A stretch of DNA of 64,000 bases from Fibrobacter sp. (GCA_024399035.1 JAKSID010000009.1:20686-84685), one strand, 5' to 3'. Shown: positions 1 through 9,585, numbered from the stretch's first letter. Program-made: numbers and translations. Notes: a model not told the origin generated them from the letters alone.

Positions 1-73
1 CTGCGGTTACCTTTGACACTGCTTTAATCACAACATTTTTTACATGATTTTCGCCCAATTTTGCGAAAATCGT

Positions 74-102
74 TTGACTAAAGCCGTTTTTGAAGGTATA
101 TT
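74..102 (+). promoter_or_regulatory. Sigma-70-like promoter for the envelope operon
   Basis: TTGACT at 74-79 and TATATT at 97-102 are separated by 17 bases, a near-consensus housekeeping promoter. It lies about 85 bases upstream of the first gene of the envelope operon. No other promoter of similar quality was noticed between here and 11 kb. The start site itself is inferred. Confidence 0.6.
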
Positions 103-186
103 CCCATTTGGATTTTATGTTGACCCCCCTGGGCGACTATAAGTTTATGAATTTAAAGTGTTCTATGATTGGAGAAACGTAGCAGT

Positions 187-1704
187 ATGACCCTAAAGAA
201 ACTGGTCTTAATTACGGCCGGGGCAATGCTTCTTACCGGAACCGCCATGGCAAAGAATATGTCTGTGCCTGGTGATTACAGCAAGATCGCTGATGCTCTC
301 GGTATGGCCGACGCTGGCGATACCATCTTCGTTAAGCGCGGTACTTACAACGAAAACATTACCCTCATCATGGGCGTTGTGCTTAAGGGTGAAGATCCTC
401 TCACAACTATCATCGATGGTGGCCGCCGCGGTCCTACCGTTATGGGTACTTCTGGCGCAGAAATGTCCCACTTCACCATTCGTAATGGTCTTGAAGGTAT
501 CCTTTGCGAAAACGCAGCACCGTACATCCATCACTGCTACGTGATGGACAACCATGCAACTGGTATCGGCGCCTTCATTTCTCTGCCTCACCTCCGTAAC
601 AACGTGGTGTACGGCAACCGCTGGTCCGGCATCCTCGCTTGGGGTGCTAAGTCCCTCGACGCTTACATCGAACAGAACGTTGTGCTCCGTAACGGCTACT
701 CCGGTCTTGCTCTTAAGGGCCCGACCAACGTTATCGCCCGTAACAACATCTTCATGGAAAACCACTACTACGGTGTGTTTGCTGACCCGGCTGCCGGTCA
801 GACGAAGGTGGAATACAACAACATCTACAAGAACTACTATCCGTTCAACCAGTTCATCAAGGTGAACCGCACTAACGTTTCCTTGGATCCGAAGTTCATG
901 AATCCTTCGCTCTCCAAGCCGAACTTCTACTGCCAGTCCACCTCTCCGATGCTGAAGCGCGGTAAGGGCAAGCTGGACATCGGTCTGACTGCTGCCGAAC
1001 TGGTGAAGGAAGAAGAAGCTGTTGAAGAAACTCGTAATCCGGATACCGATGGCGATGGCCTCTGCGATCCGTGGGTTTCCGAAGAAGGCTTCTCCGACAA
1101 GTATGCTTCTGTCTGCACCGGCCTCGACAACTGCCCCGAAGAAGCTGAAGACTTCGACGGCTTCCAGGACGACGATGGCTGCCCGGATCCGGATAATGAC
1201 CGTGACGGTCTCTGCGATCCTTGGGTAGAAGCTAAGGGTATGCTCTCCAACTTTGCTCACATCTGTAAGGGTGTTGACCTCTGCCCGGAACAGGCAGAAA
1301 CTCAGAACGAATACAAGGACGACGATGGCTGCCCGGATGAAGTTCCTCAGCCGCCTAAGAAGAAGTTCGTTCTCGAAGGTGTTAACTTTGAATCTGGTAA
1401 GGCAACAATTACTCCGGACTCCTACATCTCCCTCATGAAGGTGGTGGACATCATGGAAGCCTTCACCGACGCTACCTTCAAGATTGTTGGCCATACCGAC
1501 AACGTTGGTAACCAAGCTAAGAACAAGCAACTTTCCGCTGACCGCGCTGCTGCAGTGAAGAACTTCCTCGTTGAAAAGGGTATTGACGAAAGCAGAATTG
1601 TCACTGACGGTATGGGTGATACCCAGCCGGTTGCTTCCAACAAAACCGCAGAAGGTCGTGCTCAGAACCGTCGAATCGAGTTCATCCGCACGGATATGAA
1701 TTAA
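187..1704 (+). CDS. Secreted beta-helix / thrombospondin type 3 / OmpA-domain protein
   Basis: A 505-residue exported protein predicted to be anchored to peptidoglycan. A signal peptide covers about residues 1-22. Residues of roughly 35-235 look like a right-handed parallel beta-helix (pectate-lyase-like repeats with Asn-rich turns). Residues of roughly 285-385 hold two Asp-rich calcium-binding thrombospondin type 3 blocks, each with DGDGLCDPW- or DRDGLCDPW-like and DDDGCPD motifs. The last 110 residues are an OmpA-like peptidoglycan-binding domain (GHTDNVG, LSADRAAAVKNFL, GRAQNRRIEF). I chose the ATG at 187 over an in-frame TTG at 169 because it opens the signal peptide; GGAG lies 12 bases upstream. 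It is the first gene of the envelope operon, 10 bases before the next start. Domain calls are firm; the function (surface adhesin, wall-linked scaffold or glycan binder) is inferred. Confidence 0.85.
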   Translation: MTLKKLVLITAGAMLLTGTAMAKNMSVPGDYSKIADALGMADAGDTIFVKRGTYNENITLIMGVVLKGEDPLTTIIDGGRRGPTVMGTSGAEMSHFTIRNGLEGILCENAAPYIHHCYVMDNHATGIGAFISLPHLRNNVVYGNRWSGILAWGAKSLDAYIEQNVVLRNGYSGLALKGPTNVIARNNIFMENHYYGVFADPAAGQTKVEYNNIYKNYYPFNQFIKVNRTNVSLDPKFMNPSLSKPNFYCQSTSPMLKRGKGKLDIGLTAAELVKEEEAVEETRNPDTDGDGLCDPWVSEEGFSDKYASVCTGLDNCPEEAEDFDGFQDDDGCPDPDNDRDGLCDPWVEAKGMLSNFAHICKGVDLCPEQAETQNEYKDDDGCPDEVPQPPKKKFVLEGVNFESGKATITPDSYISLMKVVDIMEAFTDATFKIVGHTDNVGNQAKNKQLSADRAAAVKNFLVEKGIDESRIVTDGMGDTQPVASNKTAEGRAQNRRIEFIRTDMN

Positions 1705-1714
1705 GGAGTAAGTG

Positions 1715-3964
1715 ATGCGTTCTAATTTTATTAAAACCGCAGTTCTCGGTCTCTCCGTAGCAAGTACCTCTCTGTTCGCAGCAACTTACTCTCCGCATAA
1801 GTATCAGCAGAACGACTGGTTCGCAGAATTTGGTGGCAACACCGCAATGTATGTTAACCCGGCAGGAATTGCCGAAACTGAACAGCTCGAAGTTAGCGCT
1901 GCTTTCTTCAGCTCCATCAGCGGCGAAGCAAGCCAGGAATACGTTAGCGTAACCTATCCTTGGGACTACAAGCACACTTTGGGCTTCTCCCTCTTTGAAA
2001 ACGGTGCTTCCATCGATGGTGGCAAGTCCTATGGTGAATACGCTCTCTTGGTTGGCTATGCATACAACCTGATGCAGTTTATCTCTCTGGGCGTTGACGT
2101 TTCCATCCTCTACATCGACCAGTTCTCTGATGTTCAGCAGCTGACTGTCGGTGCAGACGTTGGTGTTACCATCAACCCGCTGAACTCTTCCAAGTTCGGT
2201 TACCTCTTGATCGGTGTCGCTTTGCAGAACCTGGCTCAGCCGGGTATCACGACCACTGACGAAGAAGGTTTCACCTTTGGCGTTCCGGGCTTCTTTGGTT
2301 CCTCCGGCGATGATGTTTACACCATCCCCAGCAACCTGAACGTTTCTTTCTTCTACCGCGGCCTCAACCGTGCTCTCGAAGCAAAGGCTGAAGTTTCTCT
2401 CATCGACATCTTCCATGCCGACGAAGAAGGTGGTAGCGGTCTCAATCCCGAAGTCAGCTTCACTTTGACTTACTACCTCTCCCCGCATCTTGGCGTTCGC
2501 CTCCGCTTCACAAAGGAAGGCTACCCGGTTGCTGGTGCTACTGTGAACGTTAAGGACGTGAGCATCTTCCGTTACCTTTCTCTTGATCTCGAAATGTCTC
2601 ACGACGACCTCTTCGCTAAGAAGAATCGTGGCTTCATCTGGGCTGTGAAGATTACTTCTCGCTTCGGTGACACTCGTGAAGAAAAGATCGGTGAAGAACG
2701 TTATCGTCGCTTGAAGATCGAACCTGAAAACGACTACCGTGCTGCAATGCGCCTCTACTTGAACCGTCAGTTCCTCGAAGCAGCTTATGCCTTCGGTAAG
2801 GTTCAGACCAAGTACCCCGCATTCCACCTTGTTGACCAGGCTGCTTTCTATAAGGCAAAGTCCTTCGAAAACCTCCGTATGCACAAGGCTGCAAAGTCTG
2901 TCTACGAAGACGCAATCAAGCGCTATCCGCAGAGTGACCAACGCGCTAAGTACCACTTCCAGTTGATGAACATCGACTATAAGGAAGGCAAGTACACTGA
3001 AGCTATGTCCAAGTACCAGGGCATCGCTCAGAAGTTCGGCGAAAGCGACGTTAAGGCTGACGCTGACTACGTTGCAGGTCAGATCAAGTTTGAACAGGGC
3101 CTCTACCAGGAAGCTGTCGACCTGCTCGCAGCAATTCTTCCGGGTAATGCCAACTACTTCTACGCTCGTTATACCATGGGTATTGCCTACAGCCGTCTCG
3201 GCAAGTTCGACGAAGCTGAAAACTGCTTCCGCGACATTACCGAACAGCCGGTTTCCAACCAGTCCGAACGTGACTTGCAGGATGCCGCTAAGGTTAAGCT
3301 CGGCCATATCTTCTTCTCTGGCGAAAAGGCTGACCTCGGTGCTGCTGCTCAGATGTATGCACAGGTTCAGGCTGGCTCCCCGGTTTACGACGAAGCTATG
3401 CTCGGTATTGCATGGTCCTTCCTTAAGGTTAACAAGCCGGACGATGCTATGAAGCCCGCTCAGTGGATCATCAAGAACCTTCCGGAATCCTTCCTGGTTT
3501 CTGAAGCCTACCTGGTGATTGGTTACTGCCACTTCATGAAGAAGGACTATAAGGGTGCTGTAAAGGCTCTCGAACAGGCTGAAAAGCGCACCGAACAGCC
3601 GGTTGTCTCCGTTGCTGCTCGCGACAGTGCTCGTCAGGCATACGACGCCATGCAGGATGAATTTGATTCTGTCCAGGTTAAGGCTCTTGACCTCGCTCGC
3701 CAGCTGCCCACTCCGCGTGTGCAGAGCAAGCGCGAAGCTCTCAAGCCGACCTTCGACAAGGCTAACTCCGCTATCGAAAGCTACGCTGCCTTTAACTTGA
3801 AGGCAATTCAGAGTGACCGCTTTGAATCTAACCGTAAGCGTATCTTGGAAGACGCAGGCTTTACCTTGGCAACTGTTAAGACCAAGATGGGTCAGGGTTC
3901 TGCTAGCAGCGTTGACGTTGAGAACGAACTTGGTGGCCTCGACGACGACTTAGACCTCGAATAA
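1715..3964 (+). CDS. PorV/PorQ-like outer-membrane barrel fused to TPR repeats
   Basis: A 749-residue protein with a signal peptide (cleavage after SLFA, about residue 22). The first 320 residues resemble the PorV/PorQ (UPF0164) outer-membrane barrel family: GGNTAMYVNPAGIA near the N terminus, alternating aromatic beta-strands and a final strand near WAVKITSRFG. Residues of roughly 340-640 are tetratricopeptide repeats (A-x-Y-x-F-x-K-x-x-x-x-YP style units), and the last 100 are helical and acidic. AGGAGT lies 6 bases before the ATG at 1715; an in-frame GTG one codon earlier is less likely. In Bacteroidota, PorV and PorQ belong to type 9 secretion, and the TPR part would face the periplasm. 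Being in one operon with ExbB/ExbD suggests an outer-membrane end of an energised complex. Domain calls are good; the role is inferred. Confidence 0.75.
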   Translation: MRSNFIKTAVLGLSVASTSLFAATYSPHKYQQNDWFAEFGGNTAMYVNPAGIAETEQLEVSAAFFSSISGEASQEYVSVTYPWDYKHTLGFSLFENGASIDGGKSYGEYALLVGYAYNLMQFISLGVDVSILYIDQFSDVQQLTVGADVGVTINPLNSSKFGYLLIGVALQNLAQPGITTTDEEGFTFGVPGFFGSSGDDVYTIPSNLNVSFFYRGLNRALEAKAEVSLIDIFHADEEGGSGLNPEVSFTLTYYLSPHLGVRLRFTKEGYPVAGATVNVKDVSIFRYLSLDLEMSHDDLFAKKNRGFIWAVKITSRFGDTREEKIGEERYRRLKIEPENDYRAAMRLYLNRQFLEAAYAFGKVQTKYPAFHLVDQAAFYKAKSFENLRMHKAAKSVYEDAIKRYPQSDQRAKYHFQLMNIDYKEGKYTEAMSKYQGIAQKFGESDVKADADYVAGQIKFEQGLYQEAVDLLAAILPGNANYFYARYTMGIAYSRLGKFDEAENCFRDITEQPVSNQSERDLQDAAKVKLGHIFFSGEKADLGAAAQMYAQVQAGSPVYDEAMLGIAWSFLKVNKPDDAMKPAQWIIKNLPESFLVSEAYLVIGYCHFMKKDYKGAVKALEQAEKRTEQPVVSVAARDSARQAYDAMQDEFDSVQVKALDLARQLPTPRVQSKREALKPTFDKANSAIESYAAFNLKAIQSDRFESNRKRILEDAGFTLATVKTKMGQGSASSVDVENELGGLDDDLDLE

Positions 3965-3980
3965 CAGAATTGAGCTTAGG

Positions 3981-4016
3981 CCTGGAGAATGCGTTCTCTA
4001 GGTCTTCCCCTTTTTT
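3981..4016 (+). terminator. Hairpin plus T-tract inside the envelope operon (attenuator?)
   Basis: A 9-bp stem (CCTGGAGAA / TTCTCTAGG, one G-T pair) with loop TGCG at 3981-4002 is followed by CCCC and six T. It lies between two same-strand envelope genes with no obvious promoter after it, so it is more likely a partial terminator that lowers downstream expression than an operon end. Confidence 0.45.
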
Positions 4017-4041
4017 AAGTTTTATAGGTGGAAAGAGAAAA

Positions 4042-7000
4042 ATGAAAAAATTGATGCTTGTTGGTGCAATCGTTTGCTCGCTGATTGGTAACTCCTTTGC
4101 AGCGTCCGACCCTTGTAAAGACAAAATCGCAGAAGCCAAGAAGTTGGCTGCAAAGTGTAAGGCAATGCCTAAGGGCCCTGAAAAGACTCAGTGCGCAGGT
4201 TCCTATAAGGTTTTGAAGAACCAGGCCGAACAGGCTTGCCGTTCTGGTGGTCTCGACGAAAATGGTATGCGCGAGGCTATTACTCAGTGGGAAAAGCAGG
4301 TGAACAACTGTAAGGGCAAGCAGAACGCTCGTTGCGCTTCCGCTCTCCAGCAGCTCGGTCACTATCAGTTCCAGCTGGAAGAAAAGCAGTTCTTGGATAA
4401 GAACGCTCAGTTCGAAGAAGATGTAGCATGGTGCGCAGACCGCGATAACAAGCCGGCAAAGTGCGCTAACATCGACCAGCCGCCTAAGGCTGATCATAAG
4501 AAGTCCCTCGGTTACTTCCTCGAATACATCGACAAGTATCCTAAGGAAACCAAGACTCCGACCGTTATTTACCAGGCTGCTGCTGTGCAGGAAGCTTCTG
4601 GTGAAGACGACAAGGCTTTCAAGCTTCGTGAACGCTTGGTCAAGAACTTCCCGGACAATGGTCTTGTCCCGAAGGCTTGGCTCCGTATGGCTGAATACCA
4701 CTTCATGAACCGCAAGTTCCGCGATGCTATCAACGCCTATAAGAAGGTGACTGGCTTCGAATCCTTGACCGGTAAGGAAGCTGCATTGGCCATGTACCAC
4801 TTGGCTGAATCCTACTATAACATTGCAGAATACGAAACTGCAGCTTTTAAGTACTACGAATATATCATCGGTGCCGACAAGGGTAAATTCCCCGCTGACT
4901 TGCGCGGTGAAGCTATGGACTTCATGGCTGCATCCTTCTCTGACTTGGAAGGTGGTGGTGTCCAGGAAGCTGAAGCTTTCTTGAAGGATAAGAAGGTTCC
5001 GTTCAAGGATTCCGTCTACTACCGTATCGGTATGAAGAACAAGGACCATGACCGTAACGAAGAAGCAGTCCAGTCCTTCAAGCGCTTGATGACTATCAAC
5101 GCCGACTACATCGATGCTCCTCTGGCTGACATCGCTATGATCGAAATCTTGATCGTCCAGCAGAAGTTCGAAGAAGCTCAGGCTCATCGTTACACTGTTG
5201 TGAAGCGTTATGACCGCAACTCTTCTTGGTACAAGAAGAACCAGAAGTACCCGGAATCTGTGAAGAACGCAGAAATCGCTATCCGCGGTGCTATGCTCGA
5301 CATTCCGCAGTACCACCATGCTCGTGCTGCTAAGCTCACCAAGGAAGGTGACTTGGAAGCCGGTAAGAAGCAGTATGCTGAAGCTATCAAGGCTTACGAA
5401 AAGTTCTTGGAACGTTACAAGAAGGAACCGACCTGGGACGAATACAAGGTTCACATCAACCTCGCTCTCGTCTATCAGGAAATGGGCCAGTATGCTAACG
5501 CTGCCAAGATGTTCAACTGGATCGTCGACACCGATACTACCCGTTATGGCCGTCGTCCCATGGGCTCCGAAGCTCTCCTGAAGAAGGAAGAAGCTGCCTA
5601 TAACGCTGTGCTCGCAATGGACCAGTCTCGTGAAAAGGCTAAGAAGGACAAGGCCGGTGACGATAACGTTAAGGCTTACTCCCTCCCCGAAACCAAGGCA
5701 TACTTCGAACAGGTTAAGAAGTATATGGCCAAGTTCGGCCAGAACAAGGAAGCTGCAGAACTTGCATACAACGCTGCCATCGTTCATTACGATGCTAAGC
5801 AGTTCAAGACCGCAGTGGGCGTGCTCCGCGACTTGAAGCAGAAGTTCCCGCAGCATCAGTACATCTTGCTCATCAGCCGTATGCTTGCTCAGTCCCTGTT
5901 GGAATCTAGCCAGCTGGACGAAGCTCTTACCGAATTTGAATGGCTCTTCAAGCAGTACTCTCAGGTTAAGGCAACCAGAAACGACTCTATGGCTGCTGAA
6001 ATCGAAAAGGCTATTGCATACGTTCTCTTCCAGATGGCAGAACAGTCTGTCAAGGCTGGTAACAACGAAAAGGGTGCCGCCGCTTACTTGGCACTCGTGA
6101 AGCGCTACCCGAAGATCGACATTGCTGACAAGGCTGTGTTCGAAGCTGCAGTTGCCTACGAATCTTCTAAGCAGTACGTTAAGGCTGCTGAAACCTTCAT
6201 GATGTTGCCGAAGCAGTATGCTTCTTCTCCGCTCACCATCAAGGGTGTTCTCCGTGCTGCATCCGACTATAAGAAGGAAGCTGAAAACAACAAGGGTAAC
6301 AAGAAGATGTTCGAACAGCGCAATCGTGAAGCTGCTCAGACCTTCCTCTTCATCACCAACAACTTCCCGCAGGACTCCATGGCCTTCCAGGCTATCGGCT
6401 TCGCTGCTCAGGTTTACGACTCTATCCCGGATAAGAAGACCGCTGCTACCACTTACGAAATCGCTTACAAGCGCTACCCGAAGAACGAAAAGACTCCGTC
6501 TTTCCTCTATAGCGCATGCTTGAGCTATGACGAAGCTAAGATGGTTGACGAAGCTATCCGTTGTAACAAGGACCTCGTTCGTGACTATCCGAAGAGCACC
6601 TACGCTCTTGACGCTGCATTCTCCATCCCGATGGCCTATGCTAACGCTAAGAAGTGGGACCTCGCTGCTAAGGAATACCACACCTTCATCAAGATGTACA
6701 CCGAAGACAAGGAAAAGCTGATCGCTGCTTACATCGGTGCTGCTCGTGCTTACATGGAACTTAAGGAAGAAGACAAGGCTACTGCCGACTACGACGCTAC
6801 CCTTAAGAACTACGATAAGTTCGGTCTCCAGATTAAGAACGCAGACCCGGCAGTTCCTGCTGAAGCTGCATACTACCTCGGTGAACGCGAATACAACAAG
6901 ATGGCTCCGATTGTCATCAAGGGTAAGGACAAGGATAAGGCTAAGATCATCAAGCAGCTGGTGGACATCCTCCAGAAGGCTATGAGCCAGTACTCCAAGT

Positions 7001-7842
7001 CTGCAACCTACGCATCTGAAAAGTGGACCTTCCGTGCCACCAACAAGATGGGTATGCTCTTCGTGACCATGGCTCAGAAGATCCGTGAACAGGAACTGAA
7101 CGGCAAGAAGGAAGACGAACGCTTCGCAGAACGTATCGGTATTGTTCAGCAGCTGCCCAGCTACTACGAACAGGCTCAGCCGATCTTCAAGAAGAACATC
7201 GACCTTGCTCGTGACCAGGGTTTCTACAACAAGGACGTGATCGAAGCTGAAGAAGGCTACATTGAAATGTACTACCAGAGCGCATCTGTGTACATGGAAG
7301 TTGCCGACGCATTCTCTAAGGCTCCGCTGCCCGACTCCGCTGCCATCGTAAAGGAATACATCTACGAAGAAATGGCTAAGGAAGACGCTATCGAAGCTGC
7401 TCACGAAGACCTCGAAGCTTATCGTGAAGAATTGAATGGCCGTTCTGAAGCTGCTAAGCAGGCTGCAATCCCGGTTTGCCAGACTGGTATCAAGGCTTCC
7501 GCCTACTACGGTATCGACAACCAGTGGACTGCAAAGCTCTTCGAAATGCTCAAGTCTATTGACGAAGCAAACGAAGTCTTGAACACCAAGATTGAAAAGT
7601 TTGACCCGTCTACCTTGTTCTCTGACCCGACTTACTTCAAGACTAAGGCTCGTATCGAACAGATCTCCAAGTCCGAAGTGATGACCCCGGAAGAACAGAT
7701 CGCTACCTACCGCGACATTATTAAGGAAGGTAAGGCTGACAACGCTAAGTTGAAGGCTGAACTCGAAGACCTTAAGAAGCAGTTGGAACCGGCTCCGGTC
7801 CCGGCTGGCGCAGGTATGGACGACGCTGCAGGTGCATACTAG
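4042..7842 (+). CDS. Giant periplasmic TPR-repeat protein
   Basis: A 1266-residue exported protein made almost wholly of tetratricopeptide-like helical repeats (recurrent A-x-x-Y-x-x-F/L-x-x-x-YPK units), ending in an Ala/Pro-rich tail. A signal peptide ends at NSFAA, about residue 24. A Cys-rich stretch follows (DPCKDK, AKCKAMP, NARCAS, KCANID), which could form disulfides in the periplasm. The ATG at 4042 after GGAAAGAG is preferred to longer in-frame starts because it opens the signal peptide. Comparable long TPR proteins (AglT and PglI-like) accompany TolQR/ExbBD-type motors in Myxococcus gliding loci. It sits directly upstream of ExbB here, so a scaffold between inner-membrane motor and outer membrane is a reasonable inference. 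Codon use is strongly biased to AAG and GAA, as expected for a highly expressed protein. Confidence 0.8.
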   Translation: MKKLMLVGAIVCSLIGNSFAASDPCKDKIAEAKKLAAKCKAMPKGPEKTQCAGSYKVLKNQAEQACRSGGLDENGMREAITQWEKQVNNCKGKQNARCASALQQLGHYQFQLEEKQFLDKNAQFEEDVAWCADRDNKPAKCANIDQPPKADHKKSLGYFLEYIDKYPKETKTPTVIYQAAAVQEASGEDDKAFKLRERLVKNFPDNGLVPKAWLRMAEYHFMNRKFRDAINAYKKVTGFESLTGKEAALAMYHLAESYYNIAEYETAAFKYYEYIIGADKGKFPADLRGEAMDFMAASFSDLEGGGVQEAEAFLKDKKVPFKDSVYYRIGMKNKDHDRNEEAVQSFKRLMTINADYIDAPLADIAMIEILIVQQKFEEAQAHRYTVVKRYDRNSSWYKKNQKYPESVKNAEIAIRGAMLDIPQYHHARAAKLTKEGDLEAGKKQYAEAIKAYEKFLERYKKEPTWDEYKVHINLALVYQEMGQYANAAKMFNWIVDTDTTRYGRRPMGSEALLKKEEAAYNAVLAMDQSREKAKKDKAGDDNVKAYSLPETKAYFEQVKKYMAKFGQNKEAAELAYNAAIVHYDAKQFKTAVGVLRDLKQKFPQHQYILLISRMLAQSLLESSQLDEALTEFEWLFKQYSQVKATRNDSMAAEIEKAIAYVLFQMAEQSVKAGNNEKGAAAYLALVKRYPKIDIADKAVFEAAVAYESSKQYVKAAETFMMLPKQYASSPLTIKGVLRAASDYKKEAENNKGNKKMFEQRNREAAQTFLFITNNFPQDSMAFQAIGFAAQVYDSIPDKKTAATTYEIAYKRYPKNEKTPSFLYSACLSYDEAKMVDEAIRCNKDLVRDYPKSTYALDAAFSIPMAYANAKKWDLAAKEYHTFIKMYTEDKEKLIAAYIGAARAYMELKEEDKATADYDATLKNYDKFGLQIKNADPAVPAEAAYYLGEREYNKMAPIVIKGKDKDKAKIIKQLVDILQKAMSQYSKSATYASEKWTFRATNKMGMLFVTMAQKIREQELNGKKEDERFAERIGIVQQLPSYYEQAQPIFKKNIDLARDQGFYNKDVIEAEEGYIEMYYQSASVYMEVADAFSKAPLPDSAAIVKEYIYEEMAKEDAIEAAHEDLEAYREELNGRSEAAKQAAIPVCQTGIKASAYYGIDNQWTAKLFEMLKSIDEANEVLNTKIEKFDPSTLFSDPTYFKTKARIEQISKSEVMTPEEQIATYRDIIKEGKADNAKLKAELEDLKKQLEPAPVPAGAGMDDAAGAY

Positions 7843-7860
7843 CGGTAAAAACAAATTTAC

Positions 7861-7895
7861 GGGGGACCTAGTTCATAGGGTTCCCCTATTTATTT
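7861..7895 (+). terminator. Imperfect terminator-like hairpin before exbB
   Basis: GGGGGACCTA and TAGGGTTCCCC (one bulge, one G-T pair) fold around GTTCA and are followed by the weak T-rich stretch CTATTTATTT. It lies in the 188-base gap between the giant TPR gene and exbB. A second palindrome, GTAAAAC-AA-GTTTTAC, lies about 30 bases further on. Probably a partial terminator or an mRNA stability element. Confidence 0.4.
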
Positions 7896-8030
7896 CGCAA
7901 AAATGAGCATCCGAGCCTTTGTAAAACAAGTTTTACGTGGTCGGAGTCCCATTTTTTGCCAAAAAAAAATAAATATGAACGAAGATATTCAAAATTAACC
8001 AAAAAATCACTCAATGAAAGGAGTACTCTA

Positions 8031-8651
8031 ATGTCTAAAATGCTTCAATCCTTCAGCCCTGAATCCGATGGTTGGCAGTTCATGTGGATCATCTTGGTCG
8101 TCTTCCTGATCGGCCTTGGTTTCTCCATCGAACGTTTTGTCTACGTCTTGCTCAAGAGCTCTAAGGGTCGTGCAAAGTTCCTCGCTGATTTCGGTAAGCT
8201 GATCTCTTCTCAGCAGTATGATCAGGCTCTGAGCCTCGCCAATGCTACCAAGCTCCCCATCGCTCGCGTTATGGCTGCAATCGTTTCTACCCGTAACGGT
8301 GGCCGCGAAACCATGACTGCTGCTTGCGATGCAGTGTTCCTGACCGAAGCTCCCCGTCTGACTCGCTACGTTTCCATCATCTCCGTTATGGCTTCCATCT
8401 CTACCTTGCTCGGACTTATGGGTACCATTTACGGTCTGATCTTCACCTTCGACGCTGTTGCTAACAAGCCGGCTTCTGAACGTGCTAAGGCTCTTTCTGA
8501 CGGTATTGCTATCGCTATGGGTACCACTCTCCTGGGCCTTCTCTCTGCAGTGCCTCTTCTGGTCATCGTTGGCCTCCTGAACATGAACTCCGAACGCCTT
8601 ATCCAGGAAATGGAAGAAAAGGGCCTCAAGATTATCAACTCCCTCGCTTAA
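8031..8651 (+). CDS. exbB: MotA/TolQ/ExbB proton-channel protein
   Basis: A 206-residue inner-membrane protein of the TolQ/ExbB family. It has three membrane segments (about residues 18-38, 105-132 and 155-185). The conserved loop SISTLLGLMGTIYGLIFTF precedes the second segment and GIAIAMGTTLLGLLSAVPLL forms the third, as in proton-conducting ExbB/TolQ subunits. The start ATG at 8031 is fixed by GGAG seven bases upstream; earlier in-frame codons lack one. With the two ExbD-type genes that follow by 35 and 2 bases it should form the proton-motive-force-driven stator. The family role is well established; which outer-membrane process it drives here is not shown. Confidence 0.9.
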   Translation: MSKMLQSFSPESDGWQFMWIILVVFLIGLGFSIERFVYVLLKSSKGRAKFLADFGKLISSQQYDQALSLANATKLPIARVMAAIVSTRNGGRETMTAACDAVFLTEAPRLTRYVSIISVMASISTLLGLMGTIYGLIFTFDAVANKPASERAKALSDGIAIAMGTTLLGLLSAVPLLVIVGLLNMNSERLIQEMEEKGLKIINSLA

Positions 8652-8686
8652 TCGCCTAGGATTAATAATTAACTGGAGTTTAAAAT

Positions 8687-9583
8687 ATGTCAAGACAACT
8701 TAAGAAACCAGCAAAGCCTGAAGAACCGGATCTGTTGCCGGCCATGGGCTTGTTCACGATTCTGATTCCTATGCTGTTGTCTATGGCTGCCTTCTCCAAG
8801 CTGGCTATCGTTGAAGTCAATCTGCCGGAACGTTCCATGATGCAGATGGACAACGATACACCTCCGGAACCGGACCAGCAGGCTTTGAACTTGTCTCTGG
8901 CTATTACCGACAAGTACCTCGTTATTGGTGCTCGCGGTGGTTTCCAGCCGAATGTCTACTTCAAGGAAATGTGGACGTTCCGTTGCAAGTCCGATGCTAA
9001 GCTGATTACCCATTCTCCGGATGATGTTAAGGCAGCTGTCGAAAGTGGTCATGGTCCTAAGTGTAAGGATGGATCCGAGATGAACGTAGAGAAGTATCTC
9101 TATGAAATCGAGAGCATCGAACTTTGGGCTATCAATAAGGAATCTGAAGAAGATCCCGGTAAGGTTATGTGGGCTGTTTACACCAACGGCGGTACCGCTG
9201 AAGAAGCCGTTGCTGACAGTGCATACGTAGATGGTAACAACAATTTCCTCATGGCTCCGGGTGAAGGCGCTCTTGGTCTGAATCCGCCGTCTACTCTGAG
9301 GAAGCCGGGCGCAGGTGCTGATCTTGCTACCCTCACTCCGAACTCTGCTCGTAAGCTGAAACCGGATGTGGCTGCAAAGAACATGATCTACCCGCTGTCT
9401 GCATATGATCTGATTGCTAAGGACCTTATCCAGATTCATACTCAGTTCATCGACCTTGATGACGTGGACAATATTATTATCGTTGCTAACGATGATACTC
9501 AGTTTGACAAGATCATTCAACTTATGGACCGTGCTAAGGAAGCCGGTTTCAGCAAGATCAACCTTGCTAAGTTGGGAGGTTAA
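8687..9583 (+). CDS. Large divergent ExbD/TolR-like protein
   Basis: A 298-residue protein with one N-terminal membrane segment (about residues 20-42, LLPAMGLFTILIPMLLSMAAF) and a periplasmic remainder. Topology and place between ExbB and a classical ExbD make it an ExbD/TolR relative, but it is about twice the usual length. The membrane segment lacks the Asp of canonical ExbD: the charged residues (EEPD) come just before it. A second lobe near residues 195-298 ends in a typical ExbD-like stretch (DDVDNIIIVANDDTQFDKIIQLMDRAKEAGF-type), with an insertion of unknown fold between. AACTGGAG precedes the ATG. It may pair with the next ExbD to give a hetero-oligomeric stator stalk; that is inference. 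Confidence 0.7.
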   Translation: MSRQLKKPAKPEEPDLLPAMGLFTILIPMLLSMAAFSKLAIVEVNLPERSMMQMDNDTPPEPDQQALNLSLAITDKYLVIGARGGFQPNVYFKEMWTFRCKSDAKLITHSPDDVKAAVESGHGPKCKDGSEMNVEKYLYEIESIELWAINKESEEDPGKVMWAVYTNGGTAEEAVADSAYVDGNNNFLMAPGEGALGLNPPSTLRKPGAGADLATLTPNSARKLKPDVAAKNMIYPLSAYDLIAKDLIQIHTQFIDLDDVDNIIIVANDDTQFDKIIQLMDRAKEAGFSKINLAKLGG

Positions 9584-9585
9584 TC

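Noticed and set aside
4015..7854. A 1279-codon open frame on the minus strand opposite the giant TPR gene
   Set aside because: It is a by-product of strong codon bias (AAG, GAA, GCT) on the plus strand, which removes stop codons from the opposite strand. It has no sensible domains, and the plus-strand gene has a signal peptide and TPR repeats.
3981..7895. Reading the two internal hairpins as ends of separate operons
   Set aside because: No promoters were seen after them, the stems or T-tracts are weak and the gene content forms one functional set; partial attenuation is more likely.
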